Shown one piece after another: positions 44,982 to 53,831 of a stretch of 64,000 nt of DNA. A program made the position numbers and the translations under genes. A model generated the notes under the pieces. That model had not been told where the DNA came from. It ran no database searches and saw only the letters and a program-made list of their open reading frames with translations. The stretch is from Allobosea sp. BK604 (GTDB lineage: Bacteria; Pseudomonadota; Alphaproteobacteria; Rhizobiales; Beijerinckiaceae), in the NCBI RefSeq assembly GCF_004341515.1, contig NZ_SLZF01000001.1, forward strand, positions 744,001 through 808,000, read 5' to 3'. Numbering within the stretch: position 1 is the stretch's first letter; each line of letters starts with the position of its first letter.

Positions 44982-46472
44982 CTACTTCCAGCGCACCTCG
45001 GCGAGCGGCGTGATCGGCAGCGGCCAATCGGTCCAGACGCCCTCCAGCCCAGCCGCCGTCACCGTGATCTTTGGCAGCACGAAGAGGAAGCCATTGACCG
45101 CGTCACGTGCCAGGATGCGCTGGGCGTCCTTGTAGAGCTCGTTGCGCTGGCCTTCGTCGAGCGTCGAGTCGATCTTCGCCATCAGCTCCTTGAAGGCCGG
45201 GTTCTTGTACTGGAAATAGTAGTCGTCGCGGGCGTAGATGCCGATATCGAGCGGCTCCGTATGGGCGATCACGGTCAGGTCGAAATCCTTGCCGCGGAAG
45301 ACGCGCTCGAGCCATTGCGGGAATTCGAGCGGTTCGATCGATGCGTTGATGCCGATCTGCTGCAGCAGCGCCGCGATGATCTCGCCGGAGCGCCGCGCAT
45401 AGGCCGGCGGCGGCAGCTTGAGCGTGCAGTTGAAGCCGTTCGGAAAGCCGGCCTGTGCCAGCAGCGCCTTCGCCTTCGGAATATCGACCGGATAGGTATT
45501 GGTCAGGTCGATATAGGCGGGGTGCAGTGGCGAGAAATGGCTGCCGATCAGGTCGACATCGAAACCGTAGACTCCGAGCGCGATCGTCTTGCGGTCGAGC
45601 ACATGCGCGATCGCCTGGCGCACGCGCAGGTCGTTGAACGGCGGCTTGGCATTGTTGGTGCCGAGGATGACCTCGCCCTCGGTCTTGCCGAAAGTGACCT
45701 TGAGCTTCGGATTGGCCTTGAGCTGCGCCACCGCTTCCGGCGCGGCGAGATTGGTCTGCGCGTCGACATCCCCCGCCAGCAACGAGGCGAGCTGCGCCTG
45801 CGGATCGGCGATGAAGCGCCAGGTCGCCTTGGCGAGCGCCGGCTTCTCACCCCAATAGCCGTCGAAGCGCTCGAGCTCGAGACGGTCGCCGCGGTTCCAG
45901 CGCACGAACTTGAACGGCCCGGTGCCGACCGGGTTGGTCTTGTTGTTGGCCGCACTCTGTTGGGCGACGATGACCGCATCGCCCCAGGCTAGCCCATAAA
46001 GGAAGAGAGCCGCCGGCTGCTTCAGCTTGATCACCACCGTCGCCGGATCGGGCGTCGCGATCTCGGCGATCGGCGTAAAGAGCTGGCGCTGGGCGTTGGT
46101 CGAATCAGGCGCCACCGCCCGCTCGAACGAGAACTTGACCTGCTCCGAGGTGAACGGCGTGCCGTCATGGAAGCGCGCGTTCTGGCGCAGCTTGAACGTG
46201 TAGGTGACGTTGTCGGGCGCAATCTGCCAGCTCTCGGCCAGGCAAGGCACGAGCTTGCCGGTCCGGTCCATCTTGACCAGGCCCTCAAAAATATTCTGCA
46301 GCGTCACCTCGCGGATCGCCTGCGCCGCGCCCGAGGTCGGGTCGAGTGTCGGCGGCTCCAGCGTCATCGCGATGATTACGCTGTCCTTGGCCTGGGCGAA
46401 GGCGCTGGCGGGCAGCTGGACTGCGAGCGCGGCAAGGCCGGCTCCGGCAAGAACATCGCGCCGCGTCGTCAT
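44982..46472 (-). CDS. Peptide-type ABC substrate-binding protein (SBP_bac_5)
   Basis: A periplasmic binding protein of 496 residues. The N-terminus MTTRRDVLAGAGLAALAVQL has a twin-arginine motif and a cleavage site after AFA, so export by Tat is likely. The family core includes VIIAMTLEPPTLDPTSGAAQ, FKLRQNARFHDGTPFTSEQV and NKTNPVGTGPFKFVRWNRGD. Members bind peptides, glutathione, opines or nickel. Context with an amidase suggests an amide-bearing ligand. Confidence 0.9.
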   Translation of the reverse strand: MTTRRDVLAGAGLAALAVQLPASAFAQAKDSVIIAMTLEPPTLDPTSGAAQAIREVTLQNIFEGLVKMDRTGKLVPCLAESWQIAPDNVTYTFKLRQNARFHDGTPFTSEQVKFSFERAVAPDSTNAQRQLFTPIAEIATPDPATVVIKLKQPAALFLYGLAWGDAVIVAQQSAANNKTNPVGTGPFKFVRWNRGDRLELERFDGYWGEKPALAKATWRFIADPQAQLASLLAGDVDAQTNLAAPEAVAQLKANPKLKVTFGKTEGEVILGTNNAKPPFNDLRVRQAIAHVLDRKTIALGVYGFDVDLIGSHFSPLHPAYIDLTNTYPVDIPKAKALLAQAGFPNGFNCTLKLPPPAYARRSGEIIAALLQQIGINASIEPLEFPQWLERVFRGKDFDLTVIAHTEPLDIGIYARDDYYFQYKNPAFKELMAKIDSTLDEGQRNELYKDAQRILARDAVNGFLFVLPKITVTAAGLEGVWTDWPLPITPLAEVRWK

Positions 46473-46563
46473 CGGTTGCTCCTAGCCTGGCCCTCGCGGC
46501 GCAAGATGGCGCGGGAGACTGGCGGAGCGCAAGCCTATGCGCCGCCCCTTTAAAGCGCTCGCC

Positions 46564-46654
46564 CGTCATTGCGAGCGCAGCGAAGCAATCCAGGGGCGGC
46601 AGCGCTCTATGTCCCCTTGGATTGCTTCGTCGGCTGCGCCTCCTCGCAATGACG
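46564..46654. repeat. Dispersed repeat family A, intact copy
   Basis: The copy starts CGTCATTGCGAGCGCAGCGA and ends CTCGCAATGACGG. Its centre, GGCGGCAGCGCTCTATGTCC, is the uninterrupted form of the sequence split at 6320-6425. It lies between the GntR and binding-protein genes. Confidence 0.82.
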
Positions 46655-46663
46655 GGGTGGCGA

Positions 46664-47431
46664 TCAGACGAAATAATCGGGATTCTGCGCCTGCATGGTC
46701 GCGAGTTCCGGCAGCAGCATGCCGAGATGCCGGCGCATCGCCGCTTCCGCCGCCTTGCCATCGCGCCGGCGCATCGCGTCGAGGATGACGAGATGCTCGC
46801 CGATCACCGATTCCATGCGGCCGGGCACTGGCAGGGTCATGCGGCGGCAGCGGTCGATCTGGCTCTTGGCTGCATGCGCGATCCGCCACACGCCGGGAAA
46901 GCCCGCAATGCCGGCGATCGTCTCGTGGAAGGCCTCATCCGCGAGGTGAAAGCCTTCCTGGTTGCCAGCCTGGTGCGCATCGCGCGAACGCGCGATCGTC
47001 GCGTCCAGCCGGGCGATATCGGCTTCGGTCGCGCGCTGCGCCGCGAGCTCGACAGCGGCACCTTCCAGCGCTTGCCGGATGAACACGGCCTCTGGAATCG
47101 CACCGGCCGGAATGCGCGCCACGAAGGTACCGGATTGCGGGAAGATCTCGACGAGCCCCTCCTCCTTCAGCCGGATCAGCGCCTCGCGCACCGGCGTGCG
47201 GCTGATGCCGAAGCGCGCCGTCAAGTCCTTCTCGATCAGCGGCGTGCGCGGTGTCAGCTCCATCGCGAGAATCGCGCGGCGCAGTTCGTCCTGCACGAAG
47301 GAGGCAGCCGTCGCACGCCCGGCCGGCGCGAGGGCGGCCGGCAGCGCACGTCGCTCGCGGCGCTGCCCCTCTCCGCTCTCGTCCCGCTCGGCTATCGCCA
47401 TGGCCTCGTCCTGAGCTCCGGCCGGCATCAT
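46664..47431 (-). CDS. GntR family regulator, FCD (FadR) subfamily
   Basis: A regulator of 255 residues. The winged helix is in VQDELRRAILAMELTPRTPL and TARFGISRTPVREALIRLKE. The all-helical FCD domain has ALEGAAVELAAQRATEADIA, DEAFHETIAGIAGFPGVWRI and VIGEHLVILDAMRRRDGKAA, with the aspartate and histidines expected to hold a metal. It is divergent from uxaC and heads the ABC-amidase run. It may control either or both. FCD regulators of hexuronate genes (ExuR/UxuR) belong to this subfamily, which favours uxaC-uxuB as targets. Confidence 0.88.
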   Translation of the reverse strand: MMPAGAQDEAMAIAERDESGEGQRRERRALPAALAPAGRATAASFVQDELRRAILAMELTPRTPLIEKDLTARFGISRTPVREALIRLKEEGLVEIFPQSGTFVARIPAGAIPEAVFIRQALEGAAVELAAQRATEADIARLDATIARSRDAHQAGNQEGFHLADEAFHETIAGIAGFPGVWRIAHAAKSQIDRCRRMTLPVPGRMESVIGEHLVILDAMRRRDGKAAEAAMRRHLGMLLPELATMQAQNPDYFV

Positions 47432-47473
47432 CAGCTCGGCCGCCCGATAGCGCTATCACGCCGCCGCTTGCCT

Positions 47474-47492
47474 TACTAGTATATTAGTATAT
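47474..47492. promoter_or_regulatory. Candidate operator between GntR gene and uxaC
   Basis: A perfect palindrome TACTAGTA (47474-47481) overlaps a tandem direct repeat TAGTATAT-TAGTATAT (47477-47492). It is a short AT-rich island in the 117-base gap between divergent gntR and uxaC. Its position suits control of both promoters by the GntR protein. Confidence 0.6.
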
Positions 47493-47548
47493 TGACCCTG
47501 CCGGTTGCCGTCCCTAAGGTCGGACACCCTCCAGTTGGGACCAATCCG

Positions 47549-48952
47549 ATGCTGCTGCATGATGATCGCCTTTTTCCCGCAGACCCGGTGACGCGCGGCA
47601 TCGCCCGCAGGCTCTACGCCACGATCCGCGACCTGCCGATCATCTCGCCGCATGGCCATACCGACCCGCGCTGGTATGCCGAGGACAAGCCTTTCCCTGA
47701 TCCGGCGACGCTCTTCGTCAAGCCGGACCATTACATCTTCCGCATGCTCTATTCGCAGGGCATCAAGCTCGAGCAGCTCGGCATCCCGCGCAAGGACGGC
47801 GCCCAGGTCGAGAGCGATCCGCGCAAGATCTGGAACCTCTTCGCCAAGCACTGGTATCTGTTCAGGGGCACCCCGACCCGGCTCTGGTTCGAGCATTCGC
47901 TCTCCTCGATCTTCGGCATCAACGAGCGGCTCTCGCCGGAGAATGCCGACAAGCTCTACGACCGGATCGCCGAGAAGCTGGACGCGCCGGAGCTGCGCCC
48001 GCGCGCCCTGTTCGAGCGCTTCAAGATCGAGGCGATCTCGACCACCGAAGGCGCGCTCGACGACCTGAAATGGCACGACATGACCCGCGCCTCCGGCTGG
48101 GGCGGCAAGGTCGTCACCGCCTATCGGCCCGACAGCGTGCTCGATCCCGAGTTCGAGGGCTTCGCCGGCAATCTCGAGCAGTTCGGCCAGCTGACCGGCG
48201 AGGATGTCGCGACCTGGACCGGCTATCTCGCCGCTCACCGCCAGCGCCGCGCCTATTTCATCGAGCGCGGGGCGACCTCCTCCGACCACGGCCATCCGAC
48301 GGCCCGCACCGCCAACCTGACCCAGGCCGAGTGCGAAAAACTCTTCGCCAAGATCCTGAAGGGCAAGTTCTCGGCCGAGGATGCCGACCTCTTCCGCGGC
48401 CAGATGCTGACCGAGATGGCCAAGATGAGCCTCGATGACGGGCTGGTGCTGCAGATCCATCCCGGCTCCTATCGCAACCACAACCCCTATCTGTTCGAGA
48501 CCTTCGGTCGCGACATGGGCGCCGATATCCCGCGCCGGACCGATTACGTCTCGGCTTTGAAGCCGCTGCTCGACGCGGTCGGCAACGAGCCGAACCTGAC
48601 GGTCATCGCCTTCACCCTCGATGAGACCGTCTATTCGCGCGAGCTCGCGCCGCTCGCCGGCCATTACCCGGCCCTGCGCCTCGGGCCCGGCTGGTGGTTC
48701 CTCGATGCGCCCGAGGCGATGCTGCGCTTCCGCGAGCTGAGCACCGAGACGGCCGGCTTCTACAACACGGTCGGCTTCAACGACGACACCCGCGCCTATC
48801 TCTCGATCCCGGCGCGCCATGACGTCGCCCGCCGCTGCGACTGCACCTATCTCGCCAAGCTCGTCGCCGAGCATCGGCTGGAGGAGGGCGAGGCCGCCGA
48901 GGTCGCCCACGACCTCGCCTATCGCCTGGCGAAAGAAGCCTACAAGCTCTGA
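47549..48952 (+). CDS. uxaC: Glucuronate isomerase
   Basis: An enzyme of 467 residues that converts D-glucuronate to D-fructuronate (and galacturonate to tagaturonate). Family motifs are LPIISPHGHTDPRWYAED with the metal-binding histidines, ISTTEGALDDLKWHDM, LQIHPGSYRNHNP and FNDDTRAYLSIPARHDVARR. The ATG at 47549 begins MLLHDDRLFPADP. A longer frame from 47492 would start inside the operator region. uxuB follows 121 bases downstream. The mannonate dehydratase step (uxuA) is not in the window. Confidence 0.94.
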   Translation: MLLHDDRLFPADPVTRGIARRLYATIRDLPIISPHGHTDPRWYAEDKPFPDPATLFVKPDHYIFRMLYSQGIKLEQLGIPRKDGAQVESDPRKIWNLFAKHWYLFRGTPTRLWFEHSLSSIFGINERLSPENADKLYDRIAEKLDAPELRPRALFERFKIEAISTTEGALDDLKWHDMTRASGWGGKVVTAYRPDSVLDPEFEGFAGNLEQFGQLTGEDVATWTGYLAAHRQRRAYFIERGATSSDHGHPTARTANLTQAECEKLFAKILKGKFSAEDADLFRGQMLTEMAKMSLDDGLVLQIHPGSYRNHNPYLFETFGRDMGADIPRRTDYVSALKPLLDAVGNEPNLTVIAFTLDETVYSRELAPLAGHYPALRLGPGWWFLDAPEAMLRFRELSTETAGFYNTVGFNDDTRAYLSIPARHDVARRCDCTYLAKLVAEHRLEEGEAAEVAHDLAYRLAKEAYKL

Positions 48953-49073
48953 GCCCGGCGCGAGCCGGTCTCACCAGGGAGCAACCCGAGCCGGCGGCCT
49001 GTCGAGGGCATTGCCGGCTCCCGCTCTCCGGCCTATGCCCTGATCCTCCCGTCTCCGGCTGTCGAGAGTTCCC

Positions 49074-50546
49074 GTGACCAGATTGTCCTCAACGAGCCTC
49101 GCTGGCCTGCCCGCCTCGGTCCGCCGTCCGGCTTATGACCGCGCCGCTCTGAAGCCCGGCATCGTCCATCTCGGTCTCGGCGCCTTCGCCCGCGCCCATC
49201 TCGCCGAATATACCGACGACGCGCTGGAGCATGCTTTCGGTGCCTGGGGCATCGTCGGCGCCAGCTTGCAGCGGCCGGACCAGCGCGACCGGCTGAAGCC
49301 TCAGGACGGGCTCTACACCTTTCTGAAGCGCGCGCCCGAGGGCCCGCAGCTGCGTGTCATCGGCTCGGTTCTCGATGTGCTCGTAGCGCCCGAAAACCCG
49401 TCGGCGCTGATCGCCCGCCTTGCCGCCGCCGAGACCAGGATCGTCTCGCTGACCGTGACCGAGAAGGGCTATTGCCACGATCCGGCGACCGGGAAGCTCA
49501 AGGACAGCCACCCCGACATCATCCACGATCTCGAGCACCCGACCGCGCCACGCTCGGCCGTCGGCCTGCTCGTTGCCGCCTTGCGCCTGCGCATGGCCGA
49601 AGGACTCGGCCCCTTCACCGCGCTGAGCTGCGACAACCTCCCTCATAACGGCAAGGTGCTGGCCGGGCTGGTCCGCGATTTCGCCGCGCTCCGCGACGAC
49701 AGGCTCGCCGCCTGGATCGAGGCCAATGGCGCCTTCCCGGCGACGATGGTCGACCGCATCGTGCCCGCCACCACCGACGCCGACATCGCCGAGGTCGCCT
49801 CGCTGCTCGGCGCGGAGGATGCGGCGCCGGTCATCGGCGAGCCTTTCCGGCAATGGGCCATCCAGGACACCTTCGTCTCCGGCCGGCCGGATTGGCAGGT
49901 CGCCGGCGCGCAAATGGTTTCGGAGGTCGCGCCTTTCGAGTTCATGAAGCTGCGCATGCTCAACGGCGCCCATTCCTGCCTCGCTTATCTCGGCTATCTC
50001 TCCGGCCACGAGACGGTCGCCGAGGCCAGCGCCGACCCGGTGCTGTCGCGCATGCTCGAAGGGCTCTGGTCCGAGGTGATCCCGACCGTGCCGGCGCCTG
50101 AAGGCGTCGATCTCGCCGAATATGCCCGCGCCCTGCTGGTGCGCTTCCGCAATCCGGCGATTCGCCACCGCACCTGGCAGATCGCCATGGACGGCTCGCA
50201 GAAGCTGCCGCAGCGCCTGCTCGGCACGATCCGCGACCGGCTCAAGGCCGGCGCCTCCTTTGAGCATCTCGCGCTCGGGGTCGCCGCCTGGATGCGCTAC
50301 GCCACCGGCACTGACGAGAAGGGCGCCGCGATCGACGTGCGCGATCCGCTCGCCGCCGAATTCGCCCGCATCGCCGCGTCGGCCGGCCGCAATGCCCAGG
50401 CCCTGAGCCAGGGACTGATCGGCATCGAGGCGATCTTCGGCAGCGACCTGCCGCGCGAGGCCGCCTTCACCTCGGCGGTCGCCTGCCATCTCGAAAGCCT
50501 GTTCGCGAAGGGCGCGCGCGCGACGGCGGAGGCGATGCCGGCTTGA
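49074..50546 (+). CDS. uxuB: Mannitol dehydrogenase family / fructuronate reductase
   Basis: A long-chain NAD(P)-dependent polyol dehydrogenase of 490 residues. The cofactor motif is IVHLGLGAFARAHLAEY, and the catalytic signature K-x4-N-x2-H is in FMKLRMLNGAHSCLAYLG. Placement directly after uxaC favours fructuronate reductase, which makes D-mannonate, over mannitol dehydrogenase. The likely start is a GTG at 49074, giving MTRLSSTSLAGLPA. Together the pair covers the first two steps of glucuronate breakdown. Confidence 0.87.
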   Translation: MTRLSSTSLAGLPASVRRPAYDRAALKPGIVHLGLGAFARAHLAEYTDDALEHAFGAWGIVGASLQRPDQRDRLKPQDGLYTFLKRAPEGPQLRVIGSVLDVLVAPENPSALIARLAAAETRIVSLTVTEKGYCHDPATGKLKDSHPDIIHDLEHPTAPRSAVGLLVAALRLRMAEGLGPFTALSCDNLPHNGKVLAGLVRDFAALRDDRLAAWIEANGAFPATMVDRIVPATTDADIAEVASLLGAEDAAPVIGEPFRQWAIQDTFVSGRPDWQVAGAQMVSEVAPFEFMKLRMLNGAHSCLAYLGYLSGHETVAEASADPVLSRMLEGLWSEVIPTVPAPEGVDLAEYARALLVRFRNPAIRHRTWQIAMDGSQKLPQRLLGTIRDRLKAGASFEHLALGVAAWMRYATGTDEKGAAIDVRDPLAAEFARIAASAGRNAQALSQGLIGIEAIFGSDLPREAAFTSAVACHLESLFAKGARATAEAMPA

Positions 50547-50589
50547 TCCCCGGCCCGCTCTGGCGCGAGATGCGGCCATGAAGCGCCTT

Positions 50590-50690
50590 GAGCATTTTCG
50601 AGCGAAGTGGACACCGGTTCGCGTGAGGAAAATGCGTCAAAACAAAACGATGGAGAATTTTCGCGATTCGAAGAAACGCGGAAATACTCT
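50590..50690 (+). repeat. Family-C repeat overlapping the start of a gene
   Basis: The element runs from GAGCATTTTCGAGCGAAGTG to CGCGGAAATACTCT and matches the minus strand of 6486-6586. Its right third contains the ATG at 50650 and the first 14 codons or so of the binding-protein gene that follows. The reading frame is open through the whole element from an ATG at 50578. Confidence 0.8.
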
Positions 50691-51513
50691 GGCCGTCCTC
50701 GTCCACCTGTTCTGCCTCGGCCTCCTCTTTCCGGTGGCGGCCGCGGCGCAATCCATCGCCATCCCCAATTTCTGGGACCCGCGGATCAGGCTCGACAAGC
50801 CGGATGCCGGGCCGCCACGCGTCGTGCGCTTCCTCACCGACGACGATTATCCGCCGCTGCATTTCACTGCGCCGGACGGCACGCTGACTGGCTTCTCGGT
50901 CGAGCTGGCGCGTGCCGTTTGTGAGAAGCTGTTATGGACCTGCACGGTCCAGGCTCGGCGTTTCGATACATTGCTCGATTCGCTCGCCGAGGCGCGCGGC
51001 GACGTCCTGGCGGCCGCGATGAACGTGACACCACAGATCCGTACCCGCTTCGCCGCGAGCCATCTCTATTTCCGCTCGCCCGCTCGCTTCGTCACCACTC
51101 GCGGCAATGCCCGCGCCGATCTCGATACGGCCAGCCTGCAGGGCAAGCGCGTCGCCGTGGTTGCCGGCAGCGCGCATCAGGCCTTTCTCGAGCGGCTGAT
51201 GCCCTTCGCCCAGCGCCGTGAGACGCCCGATCTCAACGCCGCCGTCGCGGCGCTGCGCAGCGGCGAGGCCGAGTATGTCTTCGGCGACGGCGTCGCCCTG
51301 GCGCTGCTCGTGGCCAGCCGCGGCGGCAACGAGCTCGCCTTCAGCGGCGGCCCCTATCTCGAAAGCCGCTATTTCGGCGAGGGAGTCAGCTTCCTGATGC
51401 GCAAGGACGACGCGGCGCTGACCCGTGCCATCGACTATGCGCTCCAGACGCTCTGGGACGACGGCACCTACGCCCGGCTGTATTTGCGGTTCTTTCCGGT
51501 CAGCCCGTTCTAG
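50650..51513 (+). CDS. Extracellular solute-binding protein (SBP_bac_3-like)
   Basis: A protein of 287 residues from the ATG at 50650, or 311 from 50578. After a charged N-terminus comes a signal peptide, LAVLVHLFCLGLLFPVAAAA, cleaved near AAAQS. The family-3 binding fold is seen in RVVRFLTDDDYPPLHFTAPD, GTLTGFSVELARAVCEKL, AAAMNVTPQIRTRF and YALQTLWDDGTYARLYLRFF. These proteins bind amino acids or related compounds. No permease or ATPase is adjacent. The codons before the signal peptide derive from the family-C repeat, so the start of this protein has been formed or replaced by repeat sequence. Confidence 0.82.
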   Translation: MENFRDSKKRGNTLAVLVHLFCLGLLFPVAAAAQSIAIPNFWDPRIRLDKPDAGPPRVVRFLTDDDYPPLHFTAPDGTLTGFSVELARAVCEKLLWTCTVQARRFDTLLDSLAEARGDVLAAAMNVTPQIRTRFAASHLYFRSPARFVTTRGNARADLDTASLQGKRVAVVAGSAHQAFLERLMPFAQRRETPDLNAAVAALRSGEAEYVFGDGVALALLVASRGGNELAFSGGPYLESRYFGEGVSFLMRKDDAALTRAIDYALQTLWDDGTYARLYLRFFPVSPF

Positions 51514-51680
51514 CGGCTTCGCGCGTATCAGCGCGCAGACCTCCCGCACACCAAGACGTGAACGTCACGCTGGAACGCGTATCGGCGACGGGACCTTTGC
51601 CGGCTTGTTCACTGGCATCACAGATACCAACTCAAGCTCAAGCGGGGCGCACAAACCGCTATAACGTTTAGGGACGAAAC

Positions 51681-53006
51681 ATGACGATTGCGCTCCAGGC
51701 CGGAGAACCCGGCCACCGCGTCAGCGATACCTATCGCTGGACGCAGCTGCTCATTGGCATCGTCTGCATGGTGATGATCGCCAACCTCCAATATGGCTGG
51801 ACCTTCTTCGTTCCCGATATCCAGCAGAAATTCGGTTGGGATCGCGCCGCGATCCAATGGGCCTTCACGCTGTTCGTGCTGTTCGAGACCTGGCTGGTGC
51901 CGATCGAGGGCTGGTTCGTCGATCAGTATGGTCCCCGCCTCGTCATCATCTTCGGCGGCCTGCTCTGCGGCGCAGGCTGGCTGATCAACGGCTATGCCAG
52001 ATCGCTGAACGCGCTCTATCTCGGCCAGGTCGTCGCCGGCATCGGCGCCGGCGCTGTCTACGGTACCTGCGTCGCCAATGCGCTGAAATGGTTCCCGGAC
52101 AGGCGCGGCCTCGCCGCAGGCCTCACCGCGGCCGGCTTCGGCGCCGGCTCGGCGCTCACCGTCGCGCCGATCCAGTCGATGATCGCGGAATCCGGGTATC
52201 AGACGGCCTTCGTCGATTTTGGCATCGGGCAGGCGATCGTCATCTGCATCATGGCCCTCTTCCTCTTCGCGCCGAAGCCGGGCCAGGTCCCGGCACCGGC
52301 CGTGACGCGCACGAACGTGCAGAGCCGCCGCGACTACGCTCCCGGGGAGGTGCTGCGCCAGCCGATCTTCTGGCTGATGTATGCAATGTTCGTCGCCGTC
52401 GGCGCCGGCGGCCTGATGATCACCGCCAATCTCAGGCCGATCGCGGTCGACCTGCAGATCGACAAGATCGACGTCACCCTTCTCGGCCTGACCATGACGA
52501 CGGTCACCTTCGCCGCCACGCTGGACCGCATCCTGAACGGCTTCACCCGTCCCTTCTTCGGCTGGGTCTCCGACAGGATCGGACGCGAGCAGACGATGTT
52601 CATCGCCTTCGGCCTGGAAGGGCTCGGCATCTTCCTGCTTTACCTGTGGGGCTCGGATCCGATCTGGTTCGTGCTGCTCTCGGGCTGCGTCTTCTTCGCC
52701 TGGGGTGAAATCTATTCGCTCTTCCCCGCGACCTGCACCGACACGTTCGGCGCGAAATTCGCCGCGACCAATGCCGGGCTGCTCTACACGGCAAAAGGCA
52801 CGGCCGCGCTGCTGGTGCCGCTCGCGAACTATCTCCAGGAGGCCGCCCATTCCTGGGACGGCGTCTTCCTGATCGCCGCCGGCGCGAATATCGCGGCCTC
52901 GCTGCTCGCGATCATCGTGCTGAAGCCCTGGCGCCGCAGGGTCGTGGCCCGGGCCCAGGTGCAGGCACAGGCAACGCACGGCATCCGCGGTGTACCGGCT
53001 GAATAG
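51681..53006 (+). CDS. MFS transporter, oxalate/formate antiporter type
   Basis: A carrier of 441 residues with 12 predicted helices. LIGIVCMVMIANLQYGWTFF and VPDIQQKFGWDRAAIQWAFT at the N-terminus, then VEGWFVDQYGPR-like (IEGWFVDQYGPRLVIIFGGL), and GEIYSLFPATCTDTFGAKFA with AATNAGLLYTAKGTAALLVP are characteristic of the oxalate/formate OxlT group. The ATG at 51681 has AGGGACG-like sequence upstream. No oxalyl-CoA decarboxylase or formyl-CoA transferase gene is in the window, so oxalate is probable by family only. Confidence 0.83.
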   Translation: MTIALQAGEPGHRVSDTYRWTQLLIGIVCMVMIANLQYGWTFFVPDIQQKFGWDRAAIQWAFTLFVLFETWLVPIEGWFVDQYGPRLVIIFGGLLCGAGWLINGYARSLNALYLGQVVAGIGAGAVYGTCVANALKWFPDRRGLAAGLTAAGFGAGSALTVAPIQSMIAESGYQTAFVDFGIGQAIVICIMALFLFAPKPGQVPAPAVTRTNVQSRRDYAPGEVLRQPIFWLMYAMFVAVGAGGLMITANLRPIAVDLQIDKIDVTLLGLTMTTVTFAATLDRILNGFTRPFFGWVSDRIGREQTMFIAFGLEGLGIFLLYLWGSDPIWFVLLSGCVFFAWGEIYSLFPATCTDTFGAKFAATNAGLLYTAKGTAALLVPLANYLQEAAHSWDGVFLIAAGANIAASLLAIIVLKPWRRRVVARAQVQAQATHGIRGVPAE

Positions 53007-53036
53007 CCTCGTCGGGCGTTTCGCCGGCCGCCATCT

Positions 53037-53059
53037 GCTCCGGCGCGCAGCGCCGGAGC
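53037..53059. terminator. Hairpin between MFS gene and VOC pseudogene
   Basis: GCTCCGGCGC (53037-53046), loop GCA, GCGCCGGAGC (53050-53059) is a perfect ten-pair stem. It lies between the convergent OxlT-like gene and the broken VOC gene. There is no uridine run, so it may act with Rho or as a message end barrier. Confidence 0.6.
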
Positions 53060-53069
53060 CTCGAAGGGA

Positions 53070-53543
53070 TCAACCGGTCGCGCTGCGCTCGCCGATATCC
53101 TCGGCGAAGCGCAGCAGATAGCCGTCCGGATCCTGCACCAGGAACTCGCGCGAGCCGCCCTCGCCGTCCTCGCCGGTGCGGTACTAGGCTTCATAGGGCT
53201 CGCGGAACAGCGGCCAGCCGATCTCGGCCAGCGCCGCGAGAATGGGCGCCAGGCTCGTGACCTTGAACTGGAAATTGATGCCGCGCCCAAAGGGACGCTC
53301 CAACGGTCCGACCTCCCAATGGCCGTTGATCTGGCAGAGCATGATTTGCGCGCCCTCGCGCTGCAGATAGGCGAATTTCGCCGCCGGCCGGTCATAGGCG
53401 ATGTCGAAGCCGAGCCGGCCGCACCAGAAATCGAGGCTGATGTCGATATCGCTGACGTCGAGCTCCGGCACCAGCGCGTTGAAGCCGCCCTTCGGCAACG
53501 AGCCACGGCTCGACGAGTTGTTTCTCTCGGCGGAGGTGGACAT
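53070..53543 (-). pseudogene. VOC family (bleomycin-resistance-like) gene with in-frame stop
   Basis: The frame from the ATG at 53543 (AGGAG upstream) encodes VPELDVSDIDISLDFWCGRL and ERPFGRGINFQFKVTSLAPI, typical of the glyoxalase/bleomycin resistance fold. A TAG at 53184-53186 stops it after 119 residues, directly after FREPYEA. Beyond it the same frame continues YRTGEDGEGGSREFLVQDPD and GYLLRFAEDIGE to a TGA at 53070-53072, giving the expected total of about 157. Relatives have a tryptophan at the stop position (EAWYR), so TGG has become TAG. The missing C-terminal strands carry a metal ligand, so the protein is probably inactive. A base-call error would look the same. Confidence 0.85.
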
Positions 53544-53640
53544 TGGCGGCTCCTCGATGACGGGCTTCTGATAGGCCCTCGCGCGGGTGATAGGCGCTCG
53601 CGCGGGCCTGGCCTAGCGCAGCTGGGCCACGACGCCGCGA

Positions 53641-53831
53641 ATGTCTCTCGTTCCGCCTGGACGCCATCAAGGAACGGTCACCATCGGCTCGACTATCGCG
53701 CCAGATGTCGACCTCGCGCCCGTCCCGTCGGACTGGGGTCCCTCGGTCAGCAGGTATCGTTACGTCTACACCAACGACAATGTCGTGCTCGTCGAGCCTC
53801 GACCCGTCGCGTCATCCATATCATCGAGTAA
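53641..53831 (+). pseudogene. DUF1236 gene remnant with frameshift
   Basis: The frame encodes TVTIGSTIAPDVDLAPVPSD and WGPSVSRYRYVYTNDNVVLV followed by EP, the C-terminal DUF1236 domain of small periplasmic proteins. The family then continues S-T-R-R-V-[VI]-x-[IV]-I-E and stops. Here that ending, STRRVIHIIE, is present but in the next frame, ending at TAA 53829-53831. One base is missing around 53796-53802. The in-frame continuation (to 53901) matches nothing. Upstream, a TAG at 53614 closes the frame and no signal peptide is found, so the N-terminus is also lost. Confidence 0.78.
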
